The position numbers and the translations under genes are program-made. Below the pieces are notes generated by a model. It was given only the letters and a program-made list of their open reading frames with translations. It was not told the origin of the DNA and made no database searches. From Akkermansiaceae bacterium (GTDB lineage: Bacteria; Verrucomicrobiota; Verrucomicrobiia; Verrucomicrobiales; Akkermansiaceae): a DNA stretch of 12,050 nt. Shown here in pieces: positions 1-7,001 of this stretch. The stretch is from NCBI GenBank assembly GCA_011524615.1, contig WTJZ01000274.1:1-12050 (forward strand), given 5' to 3'. Position 1 is the stretch's first letter. Every line of letters begins with the position of its first letter.

Positions 1-12
1 AGGACTTTAGGC

Positions 13-786
13 CTACCAAGGGAGGTTCTTGCCGTTATAGTACCAGAAGCCTCCGGTCTGCTCCATGGTGAGCTCGTCGATGACCTTCATTAACTGGGGC
101 ATGGATTGTGATGGGAGGAGGTTGCCCATATCGGTACCCATGTCGGTCTTATTATGGCCTGGAGCGGCGGAGATGACGATGATGTCGAGTTGCTTGAGCT
201 GAGCGGAGAGGACGACGGTGACCATGTTGAGGCCCGCCTTGGAGATGCGATACCCCATAGCTCCTCCGCCTTTGCGGCTGAGCATGCTGCTACAGGTGGA
301 CATGTTGATGATTTTCTTCATCTTGCCGAGTTGTACATTCGGGATGAGAGCTTTGGTCACGAAGAGAGGTCCCATCGTATTGACGGCGTGGCAGTTCTCG
401 ATTTCCTCGCGGGAGAGCGTCCAGATGGCGTCCATTCTGGTACCGATAGGGTTCGGGCCAAAGTATCCTGCGTTGTTGATGAGGATATCGAGTGGTTTGC
501 CTCTGAGCTGTTGCGCGAGTGCGTCGATGCTCTCCTGTGAGGTGACGTCGAGAGGGAGAATGATGGTGTCGGTTGCCTGGAGTTCGGTGGCCTTCTCTGG
601 CTTACGAGCGGTGCCGTATACGATGTAGCCTTGCTTCAGGTATTGCTTACAGAGCTCTAGGCCTAGTCCTCGGTTAGCACCTGTGATGAGGATGCTAGGT
701 TTGGAGGTGGATTCGGCAGGCTCGGCATATCCGAATGCGGTGAGGATCGTGATGGTGATGAGTGAGAGTAGTAGATGTGTTCTCAT
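13..786 (-). CDS. Exported short-chain dehydrogenase/reductase (CsgA-like SDR)
   Basis: This is a 257-residue classical SDR, a Rossmann-fold NAD(P)-dependent oxidoreductase whose substrate cannot be read from sequence. Visible motifs are the cofactor-binding TGANRGLG (residues 35-42), LDVT (79-82), NNAG (104-107) and a complete catalytic tetrad: N136, S166 (13 residues before the Tyr), Y179 and K183. The NRGLG/ARKPEKA pattern and the late TDMG motif resemble the carbonyl-reductase/C-factor (CsgA) branch of SDRs. Oddly, the fold is preceded by a hydrophobic stretch (about 4-18) ending at AYAEP-type residues, which looks like a cleavable signal peptide. There is no other Met before residue 118, so the leader cannot be avoided by choosing a later ATG. 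No Shine-Dalgarno sequence precedes the start. It diverges from the ABC transporter gene. The SDR assignment is firm; the export and CsgA-like role are inferences. Confidence 0.9.
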   Translation of the reverse strand: MRTHLLLSLITITILTAFGYAEPAESTSKPSILITGANRGLGLELCKQYLKQGYIVYGTARKPEKATELQATDTIILPLDVTSQESIDALAQQLRGKPLDILINNAGYFGPNPIGTRMDAIWTLSREEIENCHAVNTMGPLFVTKALIPNVQLGKMKKIINMSTCSSMLSRKGGGAMGYRISKAGLNMVTVVLSAQLKQLDIIVISAAPGHNKTDMGTDMGNLLPSQSMPQLMKVIDELTMEQTGGFWYYNGKNLPW

Positions 787-1110
787 GTATCGCTCAATAC
801 TGTTCTAGGCCCTCACCTACAATGAGAATCAAGGGAGAGAGCACACCAGTAGTTGTAAAAAATGTTCATGGCTAAGAGGGCTAGAGAGGAGGGGGGAGAA
901 GCAAGCAAGCGGGCGGGAATCAGCATGCTCATCCTGCGGTGATCAATATTTAGCACGTGTTTCACGGAGTGAGAGGGGGGCTGGTTCGGGCTAGATCGGC
1001 ATCACATCGTACTCGAATTGAGACGGGACGCTTTGCCTCATGGGGAGAATTAGAGAAAAGAGGGGATTTGCATTTGACTCATAGGGAGAGGTGATCTTCT
1101 GTAATGGCTC
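787..1110. other. 324-bp divergent intergenic region
   Basis: This gap separates the divergent SDR and ABC-transporter genes and must hold both promoters. It includes an all-purine run on the + strand (883-901), small palindromes (GCATGC near 934, CACGTG near 955) and a short TCAC-GGA-GTGA hairpin near 960-972. A purine-rich AGGTGAT-like sequence lies about 17 bases before the transporter ATG. I saw no tRNA, no convincing -35/-10 pair and no conserved small gene here. Confidence 0.6.
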
Positions 1111-2904
1111 ATGTCAGACACGGAGAAAAAGACGCCACGCAAGCGACCAGGAGCAGTACCAGCTTCTTTTTTGTATAGTTATCTCTTACGCTATAAGTGG
1201 ATTTTCTTCCCTGCGTTTGTGGCGCTGATGTTGACAGCGGGGCTGTCATTGGCGTTTCCGTACTTCTTAGGTGGATTGATCGGATCGCCGACAGATGCGA
1301 TGAGAGGGGTCGAGCTTGACCTACAGAATCTAGAGCAGAACATCAATAGTACGGTGCTATGGCTCGTGGGTATCCTCGCCTTGCAGGCGGTGATCGGGTT
1401 CTTCCGTGTACAAGGATTCATCAAGTCAGGTGAGGCGGCCTTGAACGACATTAGAGAATCAGTATTGAGCCATCTCTTACGCCTACCGTTGTCCTTCTTC
1501 CATCAGCATCGAGCGGGTGAGTTGAGTGGTCGTCTGAGCGGGGATCTAGAGATCCTGCGTGAGACCTTGATGACGACGGTCCCTCAGTTTGCGCGTCAGG
1601 TAGTGATCTTACTTGGGGGCTTGGTGTTTGTCTTCTGTTCTTCAGTGAAGTTGTCTCTCTTCATGCTAGCGTTGATTCCGGTCATTGTTTTAGCAATTGC
1701 GCTCTTTGGTAAGTCGATCAAAGGGTTCTCAAGAGCGACTCAGGATGCGCTGGCTACCACGAATGTGGTTGCGGAGGAGGCGATCTCAGGAATCCAGGAG
1801 CTAAAGAGTAATGTGAATGAGGCCTTCGAGATTGTTCGATATGGAAAGGCATTAGAAGAGTTCAAAGCGGCGGCTTATAAGGGAGCGACGGCGCGTGCGA
1901 TCTTTGTCGCGTTTATCATCTTTGCGCTCTTTGGGTCGATCTCAGTGGTGGCCTGGTTCGGGGCGAATATGTTGATCAAGGGCGAGATCTCCTCAGCGGA
2001 GTTTACCCGCTTTATTCTCTTTAGTGTCTTTGTGGGAGCCTCTCTAGGGGCCATGCCTGAGATCTTTAGTCAGTTACAGAAGGCGGATGGCGCGACTGAG
2101 CGTATCCGTGAGATCTTAGCGATGACGCCAGAGCTCCCTGCTGAATCAGAGGTAGAGCCTGCTCCATTACAGGGCCATGTCAGCTTTGATAAGGTGAGCT
2201 TCAGATATCCTTCTCGTCCAGACGCGCAGGTGCTCCAGGAGGTTTCACTAGAGGCTAAGCCAGGCGAGCGCATTGCGATCGTGGGGGCGAGTGGTGCAGG
2301 TAAGTCGACGCTCTTTCAGCTCCTGCTAGGGTTCTATCAACAAGACGAGGGTGCGATCACCTTTGACGGTCAAGAGGGAAGCGAGTATGGGTTAGCGAGT
2401 CTGCGTTCATCAATGGCGCTCGTGCCTCAGGATGTGTTCCTCTTTGGGGGAACGATCGCGGAGAATATTCTCTATGGGGCTCCAGGTAAGTCGATGGAGG
2501 AGGTCAAGCAAGCGGCTAAGCTCGCTTATGCGCATGACTTCATCGAGAGCTTCGAGGAAGGGTATGAGACGATGGTAGGACAACGTGGGGTGAAGCTCAG
2601 TGGCGGGCAACGTCAACGCATCGCGATTGCACGTGCAATCTTAGCTGATCCTAAGGTGCTCCTCCTCGATGAAGCGACCAGTGCGCTGGATGCGGAGAGT
2701 GAGAAGTATGTGCAAGAAGCTCTCGACGGCCTTATGAAAGAGCGTACGAGCTTTATCATTGCACATCGCTTAGCAACTATTCGCAGTTGTGACCGTATTT
2801 ACGTTCTGGAGCAGGGGCAGGTGATCGAGTCTGGCTCGCACGATGAGCTCATGGCTCAAGGTGCTCGCTATAAGTATTTGGCTGAGACGCAGTTCCTTGC
2901 CTAA
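1111..2904 (+). CDS. ABC exporter half-transporter (MsbA/BmrA type), permease fused to ATPase
   Basis: This 597-residue protein has an N-terminal six-helix exporter membrane domain (about residues 28-320) followed by a complete nucleotide-binding domain. The ATPase motifs are all present: A-loop Y366, Walker A GASGAGKST (392-400), Q-loop Q440, signature LSGGQ (496-500), Walker B VLLLDE (516-521), D-loop SALD (524-527) and H-loop H552. Its length and order fit homodimeric type IV exporters such as MsbA, BmrA or LmrA, which move lipids, drugs or peptides outward from the inner membrane. The substrate cannot be told from sequence; no peptidase C39 domain or partner half-transporter is present. 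A cytosolic basic, Pro-containing tail (1-20) precedes helix 1. A stop codon in frame nine bases upstream (1102-1104) fixes the ATG at 1111 as the first possible ATG. It converges on the phosphatase-fold gene downstream. Confidence 0.95.
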   Translation: MSDTEKKTPRKRPGAVPASFLYSYLLRYKWIFFPAFVALMLTAGLSLAFPYFLGGLIGSPTDAMRGVELDLQNLEQNINSTVLWLVGILALQAVIGFFRVQGFIKSGEAALNDIRESVLSHLLRLPLSFFHQHRAGELSGRLSGDLEILRETLMTTVPQFARQVVILLGGLVFVFCSSVKLSLFMLALIPVIVLAIALFGKSIKGFSRATQDALATTNVVAEEAISGIQELKSNVNEAFEIVRYGKALEEFKAAAYKGATARAIFVAFIIFALFGSISVVAWFGANMLIKGEISSAEFTRFILFSVFVGASLGAMPEIFSQLQKADGATERIREILAMTPELPAESEVEPAPLQGHVSFDKVSFRYPSRPDAQVLQEVSLEAKPGERIAIVGASGAGKSTLFQLLLGFYQQDEGAITFDGQEGSEYGLASLRSSMALVPQDVFLFGGTIAENILYGAPGKSMEEVKQAAKLAYAHDFIESFEEGYETMVGQRGVKLSGGQRQRIAIARAILADPKVLLLDEATSALDAESEKYVQEALDGLMKERTSFIIAHRLATIRSCDRIYVLEQGQVIESGSHDELMAQGARYKYLAETQFLA

Positions 2905-2918
2905 GGCGTGTATCATCT

Positions 2919-2957
2919 AGAGTATGCTCTCCTGTCCTCAGAGGTAGGGGCTACTCT
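2919..2957. terminator. Weak inverted repeat at a convergent gene junction
   Basis: AGAGTA (2919-2924) can pair with TACTCT (2952-2957), and inside it CTCT (2927-2930) with AGAG (2940-2943). The structure covers the 46-bp gap between the ABC exporter and the phosphatase-fold gene and runs into the latter's stop codon. It is imperfect and has no T-run on either side, so a terminator role is only possible. Confidence 0.22.
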
Positions 2958-3922
2958 CCTGCTGTTGAGGCGAGGGAGAAGTTCACGATCAGAGGGTAAT
3001 GATCTGAGTCAACACTAGGACCGGTTCGATGGCTATGAATCTGTACATTCGGGCTATGGAGGCAGTGGTCGAGCGGAATCCAGAGAATGGGGAGCTGTGT
3101 CGGCCAAGTAGCCTGTAGACGAAACGCAGAGGCGCTATCGACGAGGTTTGCACGCTGGCATAATCGTCTGAAGTGGTAATTCCATGGCGTAGTATTGAGA
3201 TCACCGAGGAGAAGGGTGTTAGCCTCTGGATTGACGTGATCAGCGAGATCGTAGAGTTGGCTATCGCGGTCCTCACTCATGGAGGGGCCTGATGGGGGAA
3301 CTGGATGTGTCGCGATGACATCGAGTGGTCCGTCTGGAGTCTCGACCGTCACGAGTAAGCTCGGAATGCCACCGAGTCCAATGTAGCGAACATGCTCTGA
3401 GATGAGGGGCCAGCGGCTGTAGACGGTGAGACCAAAGTTGTCGCTGCGAGGCTTGAGTAAGTGGTGAGGGTAGAGAGCCTTGAGCGGCTGGAGCTGATCG
3501 AGCCAGCCGTAGTCAGTCTCCTCCAGCACTACGATATCAGGTTGCTCTTGCTTGATGAGCTCGATGACCTTTGTCGGGGAACCAAGGTTCGTGTTGACAT
3601 TGATCAAGAGCGCCTTGTGTGAGTCGTGGTTTGGGACAGGAGAGCGTCCAGTGAGATGAGGGGCGACGGTGATGATATTAGTCAGCATCACGGCGGAGGC
3701 CAGCAGAGCTAAGACTGGGCGACGCATCATCCAGAGGGCGATCGCAATGAGAATGGAGACGACCGCGTATTGGAGCCGAAAGTGGGAGAAGAGATCGCAA
3801 AACCAATGGTATCTACCGAGAAAACCGAGGAGGGTAAAGATCGCGGCTAATGCCCCCAGTCTGATGGTGATGCCAAGGTAGTCAGGACGAAGGGTGAAGT
3901 AGTTGCGAATGTGAGGATGCAT
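2951..3922 (-). CDS. Membrane-anchored endonuclease/exonuclease/phosphatase-fold protein (VanJ/YafD-like)
   Basis: This 323-residue protein has two to three hydrophobic segments at the N-terminus (about residues 20-37, 52-67 and 68-88) followed by an EEP-superfamily metal-dependent hydrolase domain (about 103-317). The fold's active-site motifs are present in order: N108/N110 in the first strand, metal ligand E134 in VVLEE, H206 in ATHP, GDLNTTPW with D241 and N243, D285-H286 in LDH, and the final SDH (D307, H308). The domain should therefore be catalytic. The membrane-plus-EEP layout matches YafD and the VanJ teicoplanin-resistance proteins. VanJ has been reported to act on polyprenyl pyrophosphates, so a lipid-linked or envelope substrate is more likely than DNA, but this is inference. 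The helices put the catalytic domain next to the membrane; which face is not certain. The gene stands alone, divergent from the small CxxC protein gene. Confidence 0.88.
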   Translation of the reverse strand: MHPHIRNYFTLRPDYLGITIRLGALAAIFTLLGFLGRYHWFCDLFSHFRLQYAVVSILIAIALWMMRRPVLALLASAVMLTNIITVAPHLTGRSPVPNHDSHKALLINVNTNLGSPTKVIELIKQEQPDIVVLEETDYGWLDQLQPLKALYPHHLLKPRSDNFGLTVYSRWPLISEHVRYIGLGGIPSLLVTVETPDGPLDVIATHPVPPSGPSMSEDRDSQLYDLADHVNPEANTLLLGDLNTTPWNYHFRRLCQRANLVDSASAFRLQATWPTQLPILWIPLDHCLHSPNVQIHSHRTGPSVDSDHYPLIVNFSLASTAGE

Positions 3923-4003
3923 TAACTAAAGTGTGGTTTGTTTGCCAAATTGGTGCAATAATTTTGTTTTGTCTTTTGATGTTGATCTGCCTAGGGTGCT
4001 GGC

Positions 4004-4501
4004 ATGTGGAATCTACGATATTGGATATGGAGCAGCCTCTTATTAATAGGAGCGTATGGTGAATCGGCGCTACTAGAGACCTTAGAAACCGCGACACGGG
4101 GAGAGATCTATCTACTCTCGCATAAGCCGTTAGACGGAGATGGCGAGCGGTTCTTAGTCGCTCCTATGAAGGAGGAAAGAGAGATTCTTGAGGGGGTGCC
4201 CCTAACGGAAGAAGACTTCGAGTTTGTGCGTGGTGCCTTCCTAGAAGAGTTGGCAAAGGAGACGGAGAGTGTGGGCATGTATAAGCATATGCCGATTCAT
4301 GCGATCCGGTTCTACGATGCTAATGGGGCCGTGGTCTACGAGACGAGCATCTGCTGGATGTGCCGTAACATCTATGTCCCTGAGGAGGGGACGGCTCGTT
4401 GGCGTGAGTTTTACCATCGAGAGCTGAAGAAGTTCTTCATGCGGCAGCTCCCCATTCCTCCTGAGGTTATCATGGAGTTTCGTGCCAAAATGGGCATGTA
4501 G
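4004..4501 (+). CDS. Small exported protein of unknown function with a CxxC motif
   Basis: I do not recognise this 165-residue protein. A likely signal peptide covers about residues 1-20 (aromatic-rich hydrophobic core, then AYGES). The mature part is mixed in charge with an acidic stretch around 56-90 (KEEREILEG, TEEDFEF). A C-terminal half follows with strand-like IRFYDANGAVVYET, directly before C117-W-M-C120. That CxxC after a strand could form a disulfide or bind metal; it lacks the thioredoxin fold context, so a thioredoxin role is not supported. The C-terminal helix (about 131-148) is rich in Arg, Lys and Phe. It is a single gene between two oppositely oriented neighbours, with a hairpin just after its stop. 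The open frame, signal peptide and codon use like its neighbours support a real gene; no function is assigned. Confidence 0.78.
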   Translation: MWNLRYWIWSSLLLIGAYGESALLETLETATRGEIYLLSHKPLDGDGERFLVAPMKEEREILEGVPLTEEDFEFVRGAFLEELAKETESVGMYKHMPIHAIRFYDANGAVVYETSICWMCRNIYVPEEGTARWREFYHRELKKFFMRQLPIPPEVIMEFRAKMGM

Positions 4502-4510
4502 GGGGGCGTG

Positions 4511-4537
4511 CTCTCCGCCCGCCTAGGGGACGGAGAG
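4511..4537. terminator. GC-rich hairpin at a convergent gene junction
   Basis: CTCTCCG (4511-4517) pairs perfectly with CGGAGAG (4531-4537). After one bulged A, CCC (4518-4520) continues with GGG (4527-4529), leaving a six-base loop. It sits 9 bases after the stop of the CxxC protein gene and 17 bases beyond the stop of the M42 peptidase gene on the other strand, so it could end both transcripts. No T-tract follows in either direction, so it is not a textbook intrinsic terminator. Confidence 0.45.
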
Positions 4538-4553
4538 GTCAGTATAAGACAGA

Positions 4554-5627
4554 CTAGAGAGTGTGGAAGAAGGTGTCCTCTGGCTGGAGGGACTTCACAA
4601 ACTCAGTCATGAGGTCTGCCGTGTGCATGATGTCCGTAGGATCTGCTGTCTCTACCACAGAGTGCATACAGCGGAGTGGGAGTGAGACTAAGCCACTAGG
4701 TACCCCATCACGAGAGACAAAGATACTATCGGTGTCTGTACCTGAGTATCGGCTGGAGGACTCATGCTGGAGCGGGATCTCAGCGGATTCGGCATTATTC
4801 ATGAGACGTTCGACTACGAGCGGGTGGTTACAGGTGCCGTGTGAGACGGTCGGGCCTTTGCCTAGTTTGACAGTACCGTGGGTGGCATTACAAATACCTG
4901 GTGTGTCGGTCGCGTGAGTGACGTCGATACAGAGAGCGACATCTGGCTGGAGGCGATGGGTCGCCATGGTTGCTCCGTTGCCTCCGATTTCCTCTTGTAC
5001 GGCATTGAGACAGACAACGGTGAACTCTGGTTGTTCGCCTGATTCCTTGAGTTGTTTGAGTACCTGAGCACAGATGTAGCCGCCGATTCGGTTATCGATG
5101 GCGCGTGAGACGAGCTTGCCATTGAGCTCGAAGGGACCCTCGGCGTAGACCGCAGGGAGGCCGACACGTAGCCCTAGTTCCTCTGCTTCCTTACGAGAAC
5201 TGACTCCGACGTCGACCCAGAGCTCGTGAATCTTAGGTGACTTTTCGTTACCGAGAGAGTCCTTACGGAGGTGGATTGCCGTGTTGCCGATAATGCCGGT
5301 GACGTCACCCTTAGGGCCTAGGATACGGATTTGGCGACCACGTGCGGTAGCGCAGTCACTACCGCCTACTCGGTCGATGCGGATGAAGCCTTCATCGGTG
5401 ATCTGCTTGATGATGTACCCGATCTCGTCTGCGTGAGAGGAGAGCATGACGACCTTATCGGTTTTCCCTTTGACGGTCGCCCAGGTCGATCCATAGGCGT
5501 CACACTGTACCTCATCAGCATACTGCTTCACGAAGTCAGCCCATACGCGCTGGCCAGGCATCTCGAAGCCTGTAGGGCTCGGAGTCTCGAGGAGGTTAAA
5601 GAGGAATTCTTTGTCTGGTAAGTTCAT
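4554..5627 (-). CDS. M42 family metallo-aminopeptidase (TET/FrvX/YsdC type)
   Basis: This 357-residue cytosolic enzyme matches the usual length of M42 aminopeptidases, which form large tetrahedral (TET) shells and trim peptides released by the proteasome-like proteases. The expected di-metal ligands are visible: H65 in SSHADEIG, D178 in RAIDNR, the catalytic/ligand pair E212-E213 in VQEEIG, D235 in CIDVTHATD and H322 in the final LRCMHS. The family's N-terminal PSPTGFE (17-22) is also present, and an inserted PDZ-like subdomain falls around 75-165. There is no signal peptide. A glucanase ('cellulase M') label is a known misannotation in this family and is not supported. The gene diverges from the VOC protein with only 41 bp between start codons and converges on the small CxxC protein gene. 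No Shine-Dalgarno sequence is seen. Specificity among M42 subtypes cannot be told. Confidence 0.93.
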   Translation of the reverse strand: MNLPDKEFLFNLLETPSPTGFEMPGQRVWADFVKQYADEVQCDAYGSTWATVKGKTDKVVMLSSHADEIGYIIKQITDEGFIRIDRVGGSDCATARGRQIRILGPKGDVTGIIGNTAIHLRKDSLGNEKSPKIHELWVDVGVSSRKEAEELGLRVGLPAVYAEGPFELNGKLVSRAIDNRIGGYICAQVLKQLKESGEQPEFTVVCLNAVQEEIGGNGATMATHRLQPDVALCIDVTHATDTPGICNATHGTVKLGKGPTVSHGTCNHPLVVERLMNNAESAEIPLQHESSSRYSGTDTDSIFVSRDGVPSGLVSLPLRCMHSVVETADPTDIMHTADLMTEFVKSLQPEDTFFHTL

Positions 5628-5668
5628 GTTGTCTTTAGTGTTCAGTTTGGTTAGTGGTAAAAAAAGTT

Positions 5669-6076
5669 ATGTTCTCGTTACTAGCGACATTATTCGGCAA
5701 GCGTAACCCAGTAGGGTGGACGGAAATCTATGTGCAGGAGTTAGAGGCGGCGCGTCAGTTCTATGAGACGGTGTTCGAGGTAAAGTTACAGAAGCTTGAG
5801 AGTCCTACGGATGACCCTATCGAGATGCTGATGTTCCCTGGTAACCCGTTCCAAGCGGGGTCTCCGGTAGCGCTTGTGAGAATGGATGGGGTGTCATCTG
5901 GTGTGGGAGGGACGGTAAGTTATTTTTCGTGTCGGGATTGTGCTGTGCAGCAACAGCGGTTCGTGGAGCTAGGCGGTACTGTGGAGCGCGAGAAGTTTTC
6001 GATAGGTAAGCATGGTTACATCGCTCTGGTGAAGGACCTGGATGGAAATCTGATCGGTCTGCATTCGATGCGATGA
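5669..6076 (+). CDS. Glyoxalase/VOC-fold protein
   Basis: From the ATG at 5669 the protein is 135 residues and contains one vicinal-oxygen-chelate domain. Family marks are WTEIYVQELEAARQFYETVF (17-36; strand then helix with the FY motif), the Gly-rich turn before the second repeat (78-82), and KDLDGNLIGLHS (122-133) at the end. E19 and H132 lie where VOC enzymes place metal ligands, but the full set is not clear, so the protein may be an enzyme or a metal-free binding protein. The hydrophobic start (MFSLLATLFG) is short and followed by KRNP; it could be a weak membrane anchor but not a clear signal peptide. A GTG at 5654 would add five residues (MVKKV) and is in frame; I prefer the ATG because GTG starts are rarer and neither has a Shine-Dalgarno sequence. 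Substrate unknown. Confidence 0.85.
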   Translation: MFSLLATLFGKRNPVGWTEIYVQELEAARQFYETVFEVKLQKLESPTDDPIEMLMFPGNPFQAGSPVALVRMDGVSSGVGGTVSYFSCRDCAVQQQRFVELGGTVEREKFSIGKHGYIALVKDLDGNLIGLHSMR

Positions 6077-6093
6077 GCCACGAGTGACCGTGC

Positions 6094-6126
6094 GGCATCG
6101 TGAGTTTCTCTCGGAGAGATGATGCC
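6094..6126. terminator. Hairpin at a convergent gene junction
   Basis: GGCATC (6094-6099) pairs with GATGCC (6121-6126), and within it TCTCT (6107-6111) pairs with AGAGA (6115-6119) over a three-base loop, with an asymmetric 7/1 internal loop between the two stems. It lies 18 bases past the VOC gene stop and about 21 bases past the opposing gene's stop. A second small stem, CCTCT (6127-6131) with AGAGG (6143-6147), follows and could compete or serve the minus strand. No T-run follows. Confidence 0.4.
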
Positions 6127-6147
6127 CCTCTAGGTCCTGGTGAGAGG

Positions 6148-6999
6148 CTAGAAGTTACCTGGGCGATCTGAGAGCTTACGTTCTGTCGCCTTCTTCTTCT
6201 GTTGCGCAAAGGGGTCAAATGGAATCGAGCCCGTGACGGTAACGGAGCCATCAGCAAAGGAGAGCAAGCTCGGATCATTGACTGCTCCAGGCTTATGGTA
6301 GCTGCGTTTAATGATCTTGCCTGTAGGGTCTACGACGACGTGCGTATAGGTGAGTTGCGTGATAAGGTAGAGTAGGTGGAGGTTATTATTCGCATCGAGA
6401 GCGGCGCTCGGAGTCTTCGTCATGATGACTTGGCTAAGCGGTTGGCAACTGTAGACCTGCTTAGTATCAGAATCAATAATCTTGGTGTAGATGTCAGACC
6501 TCTCGGAGCCATTGAAGACCATCACCTGATAGGTACGCGCGGTGTTGTTCTGAGACATACCGATGGATTGGTTGTAGAGAACGCGCCCATTGCTGACGAG
6601 GAAGGAGGATGATTGCGACTTGAGTGCCATGCCGTCTTGGCCAGGTAGCTTCACATAGGCTGAGACACGATACTTACCATAGCGGGTCAGGTCATAACTG
6701 TTGCTGATGGTGATCTTACGCTTGAGTGTCTGTCCGGCATGGAGCTCGAGGGCTTGGTATACTGGTGGCTCTCCATTGTAAGGAAGGAGGTCTCCATGCT
6801 GGTCTGTGATGTCAAAGTCGAGCCAGTTACTGCGCTTGGCTCCCTTGAAGAATAGGGTGCGACCTGAGCGGTTCGTAATAGAGATCTCAACAGCTATGTC
6901 CTCATAGGCGACGAATTGAGATTTGACGGGTTTGAGTGAAATATTGAGCTGCGCATGTAGGCTGCTGACAAGTGCGAGGATGATGATGAGTGGTCTCAT
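6148..6999 (-). CDS. Exported protein with an N-terminal Ig-like domain, function unknown
   Basis: I do not recognise a named family for this 283-residue protein. It has a clear short signal peptide (MRPLIIILALVSSLHA, residues 1-16). Residues about 18-135 read like a beta-sandwich of the kind found in periplasmic Ig-like or BsuPI-type domains: VAYEDIAVEISITNRSGRTLFF, then alternating strands ending in GKYRVSAYVKLPG. Residues 137-260 are again strand-rich (YQVMVFNG, DIYTKIIDSD, NNLHLLYLI, THVVVDPTGKIIK), which might be a few blades of a propeller-like fold. The C-terminus (268-283) is basic and probably disordered. Its start codon lies 2 bp after the stop of the TPR membrane protein, so the two genes are almost certainly co-transcribed and probably coupled in translation. 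The products likely act together at the membrane or in the periplasm. Confidence 0.82.
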   Translation of the reverse strand: MRPLIIILALVSSLHAQLNISLKPVKSQFVAYEDIAVEISITNRSGRTLFFKGAKRSNWLDFDITDQHGDLLPYNGEPPVYQALELHAGQTLKRKITISNSYDLTRYGKYRVSAYVKLPGQDGMALKSQSSSFLVSNGRVLYNQSIGMSQNNTARTYQVMVFNGSERSDIYTKIIDSDTKQVYSCQPLSQVIMTKTPSAALDANNNLHLLYLITQLTYTHVVVDPTGKIIKRSYHKPGAVNDPSLLSFADGSVTVTGSIPFDPFAQQKKKATERKLSDRPGNF

Positions 7000-7001
7000 A
7001 A

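Noticed and set aside
154..628. Two overlapping open frames on the strand opposite the SDR gene
   Set aside because: They are antisense to a gene with full family motifs, and their translations show only biased composition with no domain.
1074..1105. TTGACT as a -35 box for the ABC exporter
   Set aside because: The only possible -10 (TGTAAT at 1100-1105) is 20 bases away and would put transcription start inside or after the ATG.
787..1110. Hidden tRNA or small RNA in the largest gap
   Set aside because: No cloverleaf, T-loop or terminator pattern could be built; only short isolated stems are present.
5654..5668. GTG start of the VOC protein
   Set aside because: In frame and possible, but an ATG follows five codons later and no ribosome binding site favours the GTG.
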